In this document: positions 44,721 to 59,963 of the stretch, one piece after another
Position numbering within the stretch: position 1 is the stretch's first letter
Layout of the letters: every line of letters begins with the position of its first letter
DNA from: Stichopus chloronotus
Taxonomy: Eukaryota > Echinodermata > Holothuroidea > Aspidochirotida > Stichopodidae
Assembly: GCA_021234535.1 (NCBI GenBank)
Contig: CM037850.1
Coordinates: 15,127,114 to 15,191,113 of the forward strand
DNA: 64,000 bases
Direction of reading: 5' to 3'
Made by a program: the position numbers and the translations under genes
Notes under the pieces: generated by a model
Told to the model about the DNA's origin: nothing
What the model saw: the letters and a program-made list of their open reading frames with translations, nothing else
Database searches by the model: none

Positions 44721-46590
44721 CACATTTGCGAATGTTTGTTTGTACCAAAGTGTAGGTCAGTGAAATGGTAAACTGGAGTTAAGTGAACATGATTAAATAT
44801 CAAAGTAATTCTCTATTCGCTCATTCGTCAAACTCTCACAGACATAAACAAATATCTCAGTGACGAATGAGTACTTAGGTCTGGTTTATATATACCTATA
44901 ACCAAAAGTTAAATCTCAGTGGTCTAATTTAATGGTAAAAAGTCTAAAAAATCCCACTTCGACCCTTTAAACTTTAAACTAAAATCGACAAGACTATATC
45001 GTTCAGTGAGTAGCTGGTGTTAAGATTTGTACGGCAGATCGAGTGTTTCTATAGAGACGTGTTTTCTAATTCGTATCTCCTAGGGAATAAACGGAAAAGT
45101 GTTGCACACCTGCCACAGGTCCAACTATAGTGAAACAAATGGGTGTTTTGTAAGTGTCCTAGTCTTCCCATGATCGTTGCAATCGGTTAGTTGTTTTCCA
45201 AGTATATCGTAACCATTTTGGTACTCCTACTTGTAGATGCTCATCTTTGCCAATGCACCATAACGTAGGCCAACGTATGTCACCCTTCAAAATACCTTGG
45301 TTGATGGAACCGCAGAGCTGACGTCATTGCCATCGCTGATAACTCCATCCATAGGGATTACATTACTTGCCCTTCGATCGTTATTTTACATCTTCACTGT
45401 ATTCTTCCCCAAAGTTAATCAACTCTACGATTTCGAAGACTCCATTTTCTTTATTCATTTTTCGGTCACATTTTGTCTTTTAATCTTGCAGTATGTTTTC
45501 GTTATGGGAGACATCCTGTACCTTGAACCTCACTTGCTCCGTCTACTTTTTTCTTTTATTTTCTTTCTGATGTTCAGTTGCATTAGGCAAATAGCATTAA
45601 GATTAACGTAAAAATTTAAATTAAAAAATATTCCCGGTACATCTCGTGTCTGCAGTTTATCATTACTATTATATTTATAACGGTGATTTCTTCTAGATAT
45701 ATATGTGATGCAGATAACCTTATCTTGAATTAAATCGAGCAGTCCTTAACTCTCCTTGAAGGCGACGTATAAGTCTCTATAGCTCTGCGAACCTGAACTC
45801 TCTATACAAAATCAATGCCTTTGGTTGAAATTTTCAGAGGCCTTCAGGGACAGGTCACGAACCGACTTAACCCCCCTACAGCTATATCTCGAGCGAGAAA
45901 TCACGCGGAAGACTCTCATCAAAAAGAAAAACATCTCTGCTTTATTTGATCGATATTGAAGTATATTGCAGTAATGTTTCATGTAACCGAGTGCAAGGCA
46001 TACACCGAGAGCTGGCCTCAGCAGCAGCGGAACTTACAGCAGAAGATGAGATAACTGCAAAAAAAGGGAGAAAAAAAAAATGAAAGGCACGAAGAGATTG
46101 TTTCTGAGATAAATAACACAGAGGCACACATCAACTATAGGAACTGTTGAAAAATTAAAAGGAGAGATCGAGTTCCTAAAATGATGGGAATGGACTGGGA
46201 ACAAATTCAACAAATACCATGGCATGATGATCGATCAGTATATACTTTGTTGAGTTTGAAGGCGACAATAGTACTTTCAAGAACATAACCCGTTTGAAGA
46301 CTTTGGCATACAACTAACGATGTATGATTTAGGAGTGTCTTGTTGAAAGTGTCGTTATACCAAATGATTAATGTTTATAAATGTTCAGCATGCAAAGTAA
46401 AAACCAAGAAAAGTTTAGATAAATCTAAATAAAATATGTATAATCTTTATAATCTTAAGCTAAAGAAAGCCTTCACATCAGCTGGCAAAACCCTAGTCTT
46501 AACAAACAGCGTGAATGCCCCTCATTCACTCTATTTAACTAAGCGTTTTCAGTGCTATATTCTATCTGGCGTATTGTAGACTGTACTACC
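44721..46590. other. Intergenic DNA, nothing recognised
   Basis: There are no supported genes. Short frames (for example 45297-45611) are hydrophobic and AT-driven, with no family motif. Confidence 0.4.
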
Positions 46591-46603
46591 ATTCTTTCTT
46601 GTT

Positions 46604-46644
46604 GTACTTGATGATGCAAGCTGTGCTTGCGAAACATGTCGTAT
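46604..46644 (+). ncRNA. Hammerhead-ribozyme-like motif with minimal stem III
   Basis: In order: GTAC (stem I 5' strand, 46604-46607), TTGATGA (46608-46614), an extra T, a perfect 6-bp stem II GCAAGC/GCTTGC (46616-46621 and 46625-46630) with loop TGT, GAAAC (46631-46635), AT, GTC (46638-46640) and GTAT (stem I 3' strand, 46641-46644). The GAAAC-AT-GTC order gives a two-pair stem III and a GUC cleavage site, as in the short hammerheads of Penelope-like elements. Two departures are U for C at position 3 and the extra U before stem II. Activity is doubtful. Confidence 0.5.
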
Positions 46645-46737
46645 TTTTGGAGTGTTTTTGCCATCAAATATGGTTACTTTTAAAGCAGTGGTATCCTGTG
46701 TTTTCTTAATTTCAAGTTTTGTGCTACGCAGACCATT

Positions 46738-48478
<1,741 letters not shown>

Positions 48479-48559
48479 CATGTTCTTTGGTGGTGTCTGT
48501 GAATCCAATTGGATCCTACACGCTGCTCTAAGAGATATTGTTGGTTTACAGCTTTTTCA

Positions 48560-48588
48560 CTCTCTCTCTCTCTCTCTATATATACTGT
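48560..48588. repeat. (TC)n/(TA)n microsatellite
   Basis: A CTCTCTCTCTCTCTCT run passes into TATATATA, about 80 bases beyond the third Penelope-like element. Confidence 0.85.
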
Positions 48589-49689
48589 TACTGTAAAGAG
48601 CCACATTCATTCGTGTTGTAGAAGTAAAGACAATTGTAGACAGTAATGACTCGTTACATATAGTTGCATGCAATAGTGGTTACCAACTATGCGACAGTGC
48701 CATAAGTGCTATAATGTGTCCGTATGTTTTATGTAAATATACATATAAATATATGTATTGTTCATGAACTTAGAAAACTCACTGAGCTCCGAACATTTTA
48801 CATCCAATGGAATCATTGAACTAATGGGCAGCTTGGATGCATGGAAGTTACACATTTATCACCTTATTTGAATAGTTTCACGTCAATATCGAATTAGCTG
48901 GCAACCCCTTGAATTTTAATCCACTGGGATTCGAGAAAATCACTGGTGAGGAAATTGAATTGGAAAGCTTTCGGAGAGAAAATTGTAAGACATCACCATA
49001 TGTCACCCTTTTGGACCACATCACTCAACTCATGACTCATGAGGTTCAGCAAGGAACATCAGCAGTTACAATCTAATCCAATCAACTTATTTCTAAAACA
49101 ATAAAGGAAATGTGATTGTTGCCGCCAAAATTAATCAGTTGAATTAAAGGTGGTGTATAACGAGACAATGCATACGATAAATAATGTATTTCATACATTG
49201 AAGACAAATGTCTTTGGAGCCCCTATACTTTGACAATTTCCCAACTGCCCTAATAACTTTTTTCATTTCTTACGCTGTGAGCGATAATGCAATATCAGAA
49301 GGTTTGTTGCAGTCAACTTACCTAAAGTTACCTGTCCGTTATCTGTCAATAGTGGCAACGTGGGAAGTATAAACAGACATCCATACATTCACCTCTGAGT
49401 TCATCTATGATGTAACTCAAAAGCCTTTTACCTTGTTTCGTTAAAATTGCCACTTTACAGTATCACTTCTACCGATCACATTACAGATCTATGAATAATA
49501 AAATATCACGTGTTGCAAGGCAAATGTCATGCACTCTGAGATCGAATACTTTAGTTGGTTCTCGAAGGCTAAGGTATTCAACAGAATAATTACTTCATCA
49601 GCAGGAAGTCACAAGTCTTTGGAATATCTTGTCATCACGTACTGCAAGCAGAACTATCTAGATACAGGCAGAGACGTAATTCAATAGGA

Positions 49690-50070
49690 TTCATTTTAGG
49701 AGGGGGGTGAATGTAAAATCATTCAGTGTCCCGTGACGTAAAAAGAAATGTGAAAAGAACTGTAAAAGGAAACTGTAAATAGGGAACGCTGACACCGTCA
49801 CTGACTACTGTGGATTATTTGGGCTGATTTAGATTTTTCTAAGGGGGGGGGGGGGTCCAAAAAGGACACGAGCGCTATTATTAGTTGGCGCGGTGCGTAG
49901 GAGAAAAAAAAATGGCTTCACAAGTCCCTCGGATGGCCGGAAACATCACTCTCCGATCGTTTCAAACTGCATGTAATCAGCCTTGAAAAAGAGATATCAT
50001 ATCTGTAGTTTCTCAGTCAATGAAAATAAATCAATCTATGCAAAAAAGTAATACACACTAGATTGGTTTG
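49690..50070 (+). repeat. Diverged copy of the dispersed CTATCTAAGCGGA repeat
   Basis: A G-run (49842-49854) is followed by CACGAGCGCTATTATTAGTT, then GGCGCGGTGCGTAGGAG, GCCGGAAACATCACT and AGATATCATATCTGTAGTTT. The order is the same as in the 61-63 kb units. Confidence 0.6.
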
Positions 50071-53000
50071 GATGATTCTTAGGAATTATTCATGCTCTTT
50101 GATTTGTTCTTTGGCACCCCACTTTTTCATTGGGCCTTATAACCAAGGTTCAGTCCTCATTTCGTAGTTCATGACTACGAAATGCCACCCTTTGAAAGAA
50201 CTATGATTTGTATGGGGGAGGGTCCCACATTTTGGTCATAAAAATTATGTTTATCTCTTTTCTGTTGTTTTATTTCAGTTTGAAACTTACTATAAAACTC
50301 TCAAAAACTATTCAGACCAAAATAATATATAGGCCTAATGCATCTTTTTTGTACCGCAGTTCACCTCAGCCCTGGGAAGTCGATAGTTTTGCCCTGCAAG
50401 AGTCACATTTTTGCTAGTGAGGGGAGCATGAACCACCCGCCTTGAATTACACATCTGCATATATAGTCATGATGTTTCAGGATCTGAAGCGCTATGTCGA
50501 AAAATCACCCCTTGATATACTAATAACATGGTATTCTTACATTCAGTTAAAAGGCTAGAGAAGACTAAAACTTTCTTTTTTGTTTAACAGACATTTCCAA
50601 GCCATTTCTATCTTTGTTTGTTAGGGATATTAATTCAAATCGACTTATGCTCATGAGAATTTTAGGAAGTTGGTCATAAAATGTTCACAATGTCTCAAGC
50701 CTGCAGTGTGGATGCTATACCAACTAAATTGTGGTCTGTATTGCAATTACGTATTTTCCTCGTGTGTCCTTTATTTCGCAACATTATGAAGTATATTCTG
50801 TAAGCAGCAATATCATTATAACCATTATTACACATTTATTCTTTAATTTATACCAACTTAATCAGCATCTTAAAACATTCTTATCAGCAAATTTAGGAAC
50901 CCATATTTGTAATAAAAGAGGGTTATCCTTAAGTTGAAGATTTATTTTGAATCTGTTTACTTCCCAAGATTTACCCATAAACGTACTGTATGTTTCTGAT
51001 TCTATCAAGCAACTATAGTGTTCTCATTTTCAGTATGTTAATTAATATCCATCTATCGATGTGTAACGTCTTAAATGTGCAATGTGTTGCATTTTTGTCC
51101 GTCACACTGACTTTCTGGGACTTTGCGTCTCTGAGGTTTGTTTGAATCGTTGGAAAAGAACACCATTTCATGAAAAAGTAGAAGGTTAGACATGTGAAGA
51201 GCCAGGAATCAAAACGAGCGCAAAATTTAATCAGAAGTGTTGCAATCCTGGCAGAGCTGTCCCCTATGAATCGTGATATATGGTGATATCTTCGTATTCC
51301 CCCTGCAGTTTATTATGTTTATGTTCTAGTTTCAGTCAGAACTGCGATGCGGCTTCTAAAATGCCTCCGGAATGTTGAAACCAAAAGATAATAAAGAAAA
51401 CGAGAAGGACACAAAGAGCGAAGGGTATGTCCTTGTGAATGAAGACAAAAAGAGATACCAGGTTTAGAGAGAAAGATAAATTGCTTGGTGGAATAATTCC
51501 TTCTTTTGGTAATGAGATGGACCTACTTTCAGATAATGACTGGTGTCATTGAAAGCCATTGTCCTTCACATCACCATTATAATGGTGGTATACGTCATTT
51601 AAGTTAACTTAATTACAAAATATTTCACATTCATTAGTGTGTCATGTTAAGAAAATGACTTAAATATAAAATTAAAAATGATGCATCTTGGGTGTTACTA
51701 TATGTATGACCTGGCATTTAAAATGCGGTTCTATTCTTCCTCAAGGAAGTTACTGTATGTGCAAACTAAGTGTGTGAATAACTACCAATGACCTTGTGTG
51801 ATTAAAATTGCTTAAAGTGACCTATTTATGAGCGAATTAAAAAAAAGATGGTTCAAATTTCCCATTTGTGGATGAAAAAAGAGATCGATCTCAGTTACAT
51901 TATGTGCATTAGTACTCGATGTGAGTTACAGAATGAACATATGTGAAGTAAAAGATTTCAGAACTGAAGAACTGTGCATTGAATATATTTGAAATTAGTG
52001 GCACTTATAGATGTCTGTCTCTATGTTTGTCTCTATTGTTTGCTACGTTATTTACCGTGTTCTGTCATACATGTAATTGTTTGGCTTTTAATTAGATTCG
52101 TCTTTAATCCTTTAACATGGAGTATTTCAGTCACAAATTAATAAGTTCTTGAATCTGGCTTTTGTTTCCAGCACTTCAAAGTCACAGTAATATCTAGTTC
52201 ATGCCCTTGTCTTTAAAGAAAGACAACTCTGGCCAAGAAAGAATTTTTAGGTGCCTCGAGGTTGTTAAATATCATATTAACACCAGTAAATTACTGCGAT
52301 AATTCATTGATTTCATCTTAGCTGTTCCTTGATATCGAAGTGACTAACCTTGACAAAAGAGACGGGTTTATTAGCAGATTGACCTTAAAATGTTGTGAAA
52401 ATTAAGGTCACATCTCTCAACATATCATAATTTTTCTTTTATATAAAATAAACAATATAGTAAAGGAATGCAAAGAATTTCTTATATAGTTATCATTGAG
52501 TGTCGTCACAGGTTTTACAAAGCACAATGTACCACTGTGTGCTTCTGATATATAGTTTCACCAATAGAAAGTAATAAATAAATCTCTTTAAGAACGAAAG
52601 CTTCTAATAACAGTGTCACCTTGTGTATTACCAATAAAACCAACATTAGAGATTGGTTAATAATGTTACATGATTGGTATGTCACTCCTCTGTATTATTG
52701 CGTTTTCAGAAAACTTTATTTGAACCATATCGAGGGGTAAAATATACTATAGCATGAGAATGTAACACAATAATGAAGAATAAGATGTATTTCAGGAGTT
52801 CTACTAGAAAGCTACCCAAAGCTTCTCAGAAAAAAAACCCAGACGTAAAGTGAAATAAGTGAAAGAAATCTTAGTGCCAGATACAATAAAGTCTGAACAC
52901 AGAATACCCACACTCCTCTCACCACCCCGTACAACCAAAAATAAAAAGGAAGGAAAGGATCACACCCTTTGCAGTAAATATTTCTTTCAATTTTATTCAA

Positions 53001-56000
53001 ATGATGTTTAAGTAGTAATTTCCAAAATCGACCGTGGAAAAATATTCCCACAGCAGGTCCAGTATAATTAATGTTATGGTTTTATAAAGTCTATAGTAAG
53101 AGATTATGTAGTCAGAGTTATGTCTGATATTAAAATCATGGCTGTGTTTTGTAAACAACTTGGCAATGGAGGTAGGCAGGAAATTAGATGTGGCTCGAAA
53201 CATTAGCACAGTAGCATGGTACCTAACAATAATGAATATCAGAATGAAAGTTTGTATGAACAGCGGTCGCATATCTCAGTGCATGAATACAGTGAGTAAT
53301 AAATGGAAAAACTTAACAGTTGTTAATGTGAAACGGGACCTATGAAAACAAAAGATGTAATCCATGAGTGGGCGTAACTTTAAGAGACTCATTCAGTTGT
53401 TTTGAGAAATTCACTCCATTTCCCAAAACCTGTCAAGTTTTCTTCACATACTAATAACAGATGGTCGAACTAAAAGGATCCCCATGCGTAACCTACAAAG
53501 GAACCTAAGTGAATGATTAGCAATTCAGTTTCGTTTTTTGTTAAATTACACTTTTCACATCAGTGGTAATACATATGATCTCAACCAGTACAAGTCAGGA
53601 TAAAAAAAAATCAAAATATTTGACAATTTTCACAACTATTGGATGGAAACTTGACTTATTATGATACTTGTAAGTATTGTCAGGTGTTTCTTACCTAAAA
53701 AATCCTCACAAACGTATTGACATCAACTCAGTAAGTCCCTTTCAACACTGATATAAGTTTTACAGAATCATATAGTGAGATGACACATCACTAAGGAATG
53801 AAGTATTATCTGAAAACATGCACACAAGAGGTATGTAGCAGCACATTCATTACGAATGTTTTAGTGGATATTGGTACCAGTCGTCAAATAGTGCTAATAT
53901 ACAACAAGTAACAGGAAAATAACATTGTATATCAGCAGCAATATATCTGTAATAATACATAGCAGCCAGTACTCATCAAGAGATAGTATGTGCAGGAGAG
54001 GCACAGCGATTTTGATAATTATATCAAATAGTAGGAACTCACTGAAAGTATATTTTGGAACAATACTTAAAATATAGGCCTGTTGCAACCTGAGCAGTTA
54101 CTCATGGAGGTGCTATATGTGTAATACATAGAAGGGCTCAGAGAAGGGGCATTGATATAAGGTAAAACACTGAGACCTTGAGAATATGTTAGTAGCTTGC
54201 TACGTGTATTCATTAATTGTGCAGTGTATAGTAATGATTCTGCAGCTACATTATTAAGCCTATAGGGCGTTATTTGTAGCAGTTACAGCTGACTGGGACA
54301 ATGGCGACATTAATCTTCATGGAATATGCTATGTATCACGGCAGCGGGTGTGACAGAGGTGTGTGCCAATAGGTTTCATAATGGTTCTTATCTAATTCTA
54401 GAAGACGTTCAGTTATAGGTCTCATTTCGGTTTTGTTTTGATTTGGTGATGTTGAAAAGTGACAGTGGTGGAGTGCTATATTTGTATAGTTAAGTTTACG
54501 GGGGCCGGGGATCTGAATTGATGTAATAAACTTGTATCTCACTAACAAAGGTTGTACTATCGATGTTAATAATGTACATTTAATCACAACAAGTACTGGA
54601 AGTACTGCATTATTGAATCTCAAATTTCCTGCAACATTTCTTTACCTTTGAACATTAATGTGATGTAGTATCTGATCTAAATAGAACCTGCAGATGGTAA
54701 TGTAAAATGTAAATGGATGTCACTGAATCAATTATCAGACATTTGGGAAATATGCATTTTGATCATTCGTTAACTTTTTTTAAAGAATGTGTAGCCATGC
54801 ATGTTGACTGCTATGACAAAACAGTATTAGTTCTCATTTCATATCTTCAGTTTTTCATAGAAAAACGCATGCATCGCTGGATCAAAAATGCACGTGAATG
54901 TTAAAAATTCAGCCACCAAATTAACATTCAGTGAACGTACCTAACAAACACGGTGATTTAGGTCTTAATCTTTACTTGGTTCTTTGGTTTGTAACATATT
55001 TGAGTTAACAAGAAGACGCATTTGTACCTTCTGTGTAGGTTTATATGTTCGTCTTTGTAACAATTTTCAAGTTAAAAGTTTGACCAATTGCATCAACATA
55101 ACGAAACCGTAATCAAAAATGTGCTTGTAGTTAACTCTTTCTAGCACCATCTCTATACGTCATCTCATGAAAGATATGTGTACCAGTTTGTCTTCATCTT
55201 TGACATTGACTTCTAAAACGTACAGGTTTCCTCAATAAAAGCAGCTAACTGTAGACAATATGACGAGTTTCTAAAGGAGATTCGCGAGACAATGTAGTAG
55301 ACAAATGTTCCGTGTTACAAGTATATTTATTTCACGTCTACTCTCTTGAAGACTACATCATTCTTTACTTACATACACAGAAAAACCACGAATAGTAATG
55401 ACCCATATTGGAATATCTTTGAAGGCTCTCAATTCACTCAAGTTAATGAATCTCTGACTCCCCTCCAGTAAGTACCTAAAAGACACAGTAACGTTTTTCA
55501 GCCTCGAATTTTTCGTCCCTTGTCTACGGAAAAATTAAAGTATATCAACGTAAACTAATAAATGCAAGTGGCCATAGAGGGGAGGATGCACTGTTTGCTG
55601 TAACAGAAAAGAAAATAGTTGAAAACGTGAGATATTTGAAACAAAACTTTACTCGTCACAGTGAGTACTGTAATATTAAGAATATAACTATGTCATGTAC
55701 ATTTTGGTCTTCTATATTAATTGATAACGTAGTAATGAAAAAATGTACAAACGACAAGTAACAACATGCACGAGAAATAAAATGATAATTATAATAATTA
55801 CTATTAGCCTTTCTAAAAAAATCTGAAATATATATTGCACTATAGCTATTCTCAAGAATGCGATATTTCAATTTTCTCTCTTTTTAAATTTTACGTATTT
55901 ACTCTTTACTTTGCCATATATATATTAATGCTCGCTCTGAAAATTTATACTAACAAATTGTGCAGATGACAAAATTGGTGGGCAAATTTTATGGTAAAGT

Positions 56001-58877
56001 GCACAGAAAATTGATTTTTGTTCCCTTCTCTGATAATGAACGAATTTGTTTTTACTAAAGGTCAGTAAGGGAGTCAATATGATATTGATCAATTGTTAAG
56101 GTAAAATGTGGCCTTCAAAGAACTTCGGAGAAGAAGAACAGTAGATATAAAGTAATTAACTACAACAGCATCGTTGTGAACATATAAGAGAGGTGTGTCT
56201 CCATGATCATACTGTACATGTATCTTACCCTTACAGGAAGCAATTTCTATACACCATCTCCTGGATGACTTTATACACCAAGATCACTAACTCAACATCT
56301 TCTGCCTGCATCAGATGTCAATCATCAGCAACTATTCCGCAAACAAGTATATACAAATTACACATTTAAACTTTACAACCAACAATTTCATTGTGTAAAT
56401 TGTACACGTTTCTTTAGAGTTCCACGGAGTTCGCAAATTAAGATTAATGACCACCTAACTTAGACCATTGGTGTGTTTGGTCTCGATACACACAAATCAA
56501 AATGAATTAAAGTTTTGGTATTGTAACATTAACCTTGATTGTTTCTGTAATGATCGACCTGTTGCAATTACAGTTCATTCGTGACTCTCCAAATGCTGAG
56601 TTAGTCGACAGCTTCTTCTAAATTGAGAAAACGGATTGTGACGTGACTGATATTAAGTTGCATTCATAGCTGGACAGGGAGAAAAATATGCTTCAAACTT
56701 CAACGCACATTCCCAAATGGGTGTTTATATAAAAAAGAAAGAAGATAATTACGAAAACCGTTGGACAAAATTTATACAAGAAAAATAGAGAAATGGTAGT
56801 TTAAAGCAATGACTATATTGAATAGGAGCCAACGTATGAAAAGACGAGAACTAATATCAGAGGGAAAAAAAAGATGAATCCCGACTTCCTCTAACGCTTC
56901 GAAAATATAGACTAATTCACTGAATATGAAAGAAAGTAACGGGCAAATCAAAATTAAAGTGTGCAAACAGAAATCTAAGGTAGGCTATTTGAAACTGTTT
57001 GACCGTTGAACAACGTGTGGTCATGAGAGTCGTATAGGACTAGTGAAGTTACATCACGCGCTACTTACATCACTAATGTTTACTTCTCTCCATTACAGAG
57101 GTAGAATATTAAAAAAATGAAGGGAAGAACTAAAATAATTTTTTTAACTATGTCATCTGAGGTATCGACTTTGGACTGTATACTCAAACAGTATCTTTTT
57201 TCTAGCTAAACTGTAACTGTGATTATAATATCATTACAAAGTTAATTTACTGTAATACCAAGACAACTGCAATGTCTCTGTTTTAATCCTCTCAGTGTTC
57301 CACATAGTATGACAAGTGACAAATTTAAGAACGTTGATTTCATTCACCACTTTTGGGCAGTCATACCTGTATATTTTCACACATTTATCACGTACCAGGA
57401 TGATATCTCTTCTGCATTTGCCTTTTAGGATACAGGGATGGGTAAAGGCATGTTTCAGAATAACGAGAGTGGTCAATTTCATTGAAACAATTCGTAGTTT
57501 ATGTCGTGTTTATTAGGCTACATATTAGAGTCAATACCCATTTGTAATTACTGACAGCGACTTTGCACTGCCGCACTGCTTGTCAAAATGTACGATGACA
57601 CCATACCCTCTGCTAAACCATATCCTCACTTAGTGACTCATTTTCCCGCTTTATTCTGATAACAATGTTTAAAAGTTACACCAACTTATTATACTTCTTT
57701 TGTTTGGAAACAAAGATAGTTGTGTGACTGGACAGAAGTTTAATAATGTCAGGATATATTGACCGCTTTAGACTTCGATTGTTGTTTGTATGAAGGGAGT
57801 GGTTACTTCAGTGAAATCCTGTAGTATTCTATACACTTACATTGAATCTGTCAAAAACAATTACCGGTTTTCTTTGTTGGGCTACACGTTACACTCAACA
57901 CCCAGTTGTTATAAATACTAATGGCTATGGTTAATAATAATGGCTATGGACCTCCATAATTGATCAACAAAATACGGTGACATCATACACTGTGTTAAAC
58001 AGTAAGCACAAGAAGAGGGACGCAATTCTCTGTCCGAATTTCAAAAGTTATGTTTGCAACTTACTCCAAAGGTTTTTAATTACGTTTGGAACCAAAGACT
58101 GGAGTGTGTTTGAGACTATTGTATATCATATGTTTGTTTACTATTCCCTAAATCGAGTACTGCAGTGCTGGTTAAGCTCGGAAAACGCTTCTTCTAAGTG
58201 TCAAAATTGCACAAATGATTCTCAACTAATCTCCATGTTTAACTAAATGTGCTACAAATTTCAGCAACTAAAATTTGACATTAAAATTTGACAATTTAAA
58301 ATTTTAGTGAGATACACGCTCAGTTTATAACATGAACAATATACACATCGCACTTTATTCACAGCTAACCTTTAAATCAATGTCACATATCTCTTCACCA
58401 TATTGATATTGTGAAATTTTCTCTCTACAACACTTAACCTTTTACCACTTTCTCCACTTTCTTCATTCTTGCAACTACATATATTGATGGCGTGGATGTC
58501 TAAAATAGTAGCAACTGGAAATAACTGCGGTCAAATTCAGTATAACTATGGCGCGAGAATGGTGGAAACAAAACAACCGGACATGATGACACTGTAACAC
58601 GGTTCATTTTATAGTTGCGGTTTCTATTCTGATATCGGTCCTACGGTATGCACATAAAACGGTGGATCTGTCTTGAGATGGAGGCAGAATCGAGTACTCA
58701 TAGGCCTACATTCGACACCCATGGAAACTAAGGGAAGATTAGAAAAACTACAAAATGTTAATATCATAAAGAATCTAATTAGAATTATTGAAACATATTA
58801 ATTACTTTCATTACTTCTTCTATAGAACATTGTACATCTTTGCTATCCTGACTGATGAGGACGACAATAATAAGCCT
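50071..58877. other. Gene-poor intergenic DNA between patl1 and the GPCR
   Basis: I find no motif-bearing frame, LINE or tandem array in this 8.8 kb. It is AT-rich and looks unique. Frames of up to about 95 codons (for example 54336-54623) lack family features. Regulatory DNA for the receptor could lie here, but nothing specific is visible. Confidence 0.45.
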
Positions 58878-59891
58878 TCAGGCATGTCTGTCGGATGACT
58901 CGTTTGAAAACCCCACCTGATTCTTCGGAAAGTTGCAAATCGCAATCCGGAAACCTTTTCGGAATTGTTTGTACTTGAAAGCGTAAATGAAAGGGTTAAT
59001 CACGGAGTTTGAAAACGCCATCAAACGAAATAGTTTGTAGAGTGTATGGGTAGTAAGCACAATCGGGTGCTTAAGATTTTCAAAGAAGTAGGTGACCTGG
59101 TTGGGCGTCCAAAGCACGGTAAAAGCTATCACCACTATGATAAGTACTTGCACTACCTTCTTGCGGGCCTTACTCATGGAATCAGCTTGAACCTGGGTCT
59201 GCGACTGGTCCCCTGAGTTATTTTCTTTCTTGAGATTTAGAAATATAAGGTAATATGCAATGATCATTATAACAAGAGGAAGAAAGTAAGAGATGAGAAA
59301 AACAAAAACACCCACTACAATGCCCAGTTCTTCGCTGCTAAAACCGTACCCGCACTCGTGAGAATCAGGTAGGTAGGGGTTGATGAAAAACGCGAAAGCT
59401 TCCTGTAAGTTGGGCAAGACCCAGGTCAAAATTATCATGATTTGTACTTTTCTTAGGGTAAAGTAAAGCGGATAATGTAACGGATAAACGATGGCGAAGA
59501 ATCGTTCAAAGGTGACACAAACAAGATTGAACACGGAGGCCGTGACGCTGACCCAGAAGAAATGGCGGCTACTGTAGAATCGACAAAAAATTTCAGCAGC
59601 GATACGACCAGAGGGTGGTGTAACGACCAGCTCGGCCTCCAATGGAAATACGTTTATCACCAAAAAGAACGAAGCAGACAAGTCAGCGACAGCCAAGCTT
59701 AAAATTAAATAGTTGGTCAAGTTGTGTAAGAACTTAGCTCTGACGATGATGACACAGACGAGAGCATTACCTATCACCCCCACTATCCCGAGAATAGCCA
59801 TCAGTATCACCACCCATAAATCCTCGTGATAATTCACATCGTAGGGCCCTGTAGTGGTGTAATATTCTGTGGTTAACGACATTGTAGCCAT
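58878..59891 (-). CDS. Class A (rhodopsin-like) G-protein-coupled receptor, orphan
   Basis: A plasma-membrane seven-helix receptor of 337 residues from the ATG at 59891. Landmarks: GN (Asn42) in helix 1; LAVAD (Asp70) in helix 2; Cys103 at the top of helix 3, which can pair with Cys180 in loop 2; ERF (129-131) in place of DRY; Trp157 in helix 4; Pro205 in helix 5; LWTP (260-263) in place of CWxP in helix 6; NPFIY (299-303) in helix 7, then helix 8 with YKQFRKGF. The short third loop is Lys/Gln-rich. The overall look is peptide-receptor-like, but I cannot name a ligand. A TTTCTTTCAG acceptor on the minus strand ends at 59951, so a 5' non-coding or short coding exon probably lies upstream. The frame stays open to the acceptor, so about 20 extra N-terminal residues are possible. 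It is intact and likely functional. Confidence 0.9.
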   Translation of the reverse strand: MATMSLTTEYYTTTGPYDVNYHEDLWVVILMAILGIVGVIGNALVCVIIVRAKFLHNLTNYLILSLAVADLSASFFLVINVFPLEAELVVTPPSGRIAAEIFCRFYSSRHFFWVSVTASVFNLVCVTFERFFAIVYPLHYPLYFTLRKVQIMIILTWVLPNLQEAFAFFINPYLPDSHECGYGFSSEELGIVVGVFVFLISYFLPLVIMIIAYYLIFLNLKKENNSGDQSQTQVQADSMSKARKKVVQVLIIVVIAFTVLWTPNQVTYFFENLKHPIVLTTHTLYKLFRLMAFSNSVINPFIYAFKYKQFRKGFRIAICNFPKNQVGFSNESSDRHA

Positions 59892-59950
59892 CTTGGACAA
59901 AAATCCTGAAAAACTCGTCAACAATGTCTGTAGGCGGTCTCCTTGTAGGC

Positions 59951-59963
59951 CTGAAAGAAACAA
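59951..59963 (-). promoter_or_regulatory. Probable 3' splice site upstream of the GPCR start
   Basis: The minus strand reads TTGTTTCTTTCAG followed by GCCTAC, a good pyrimidine tract and AG. It lies 59 bases before the first ATG of the receptor. Confidence 0.6.

Noticed and set aside
45297..45611. 104-codon hydrophobic frame
   Set aside because: Phe/Leu/Ile runs expected from T-rich DNA; no conserved motif and no splice context.
54336..54623. 95-codon frame in the gene-poor stretch
   Set aside because: No recognisable domain, isolated, and expected by chance over this length.
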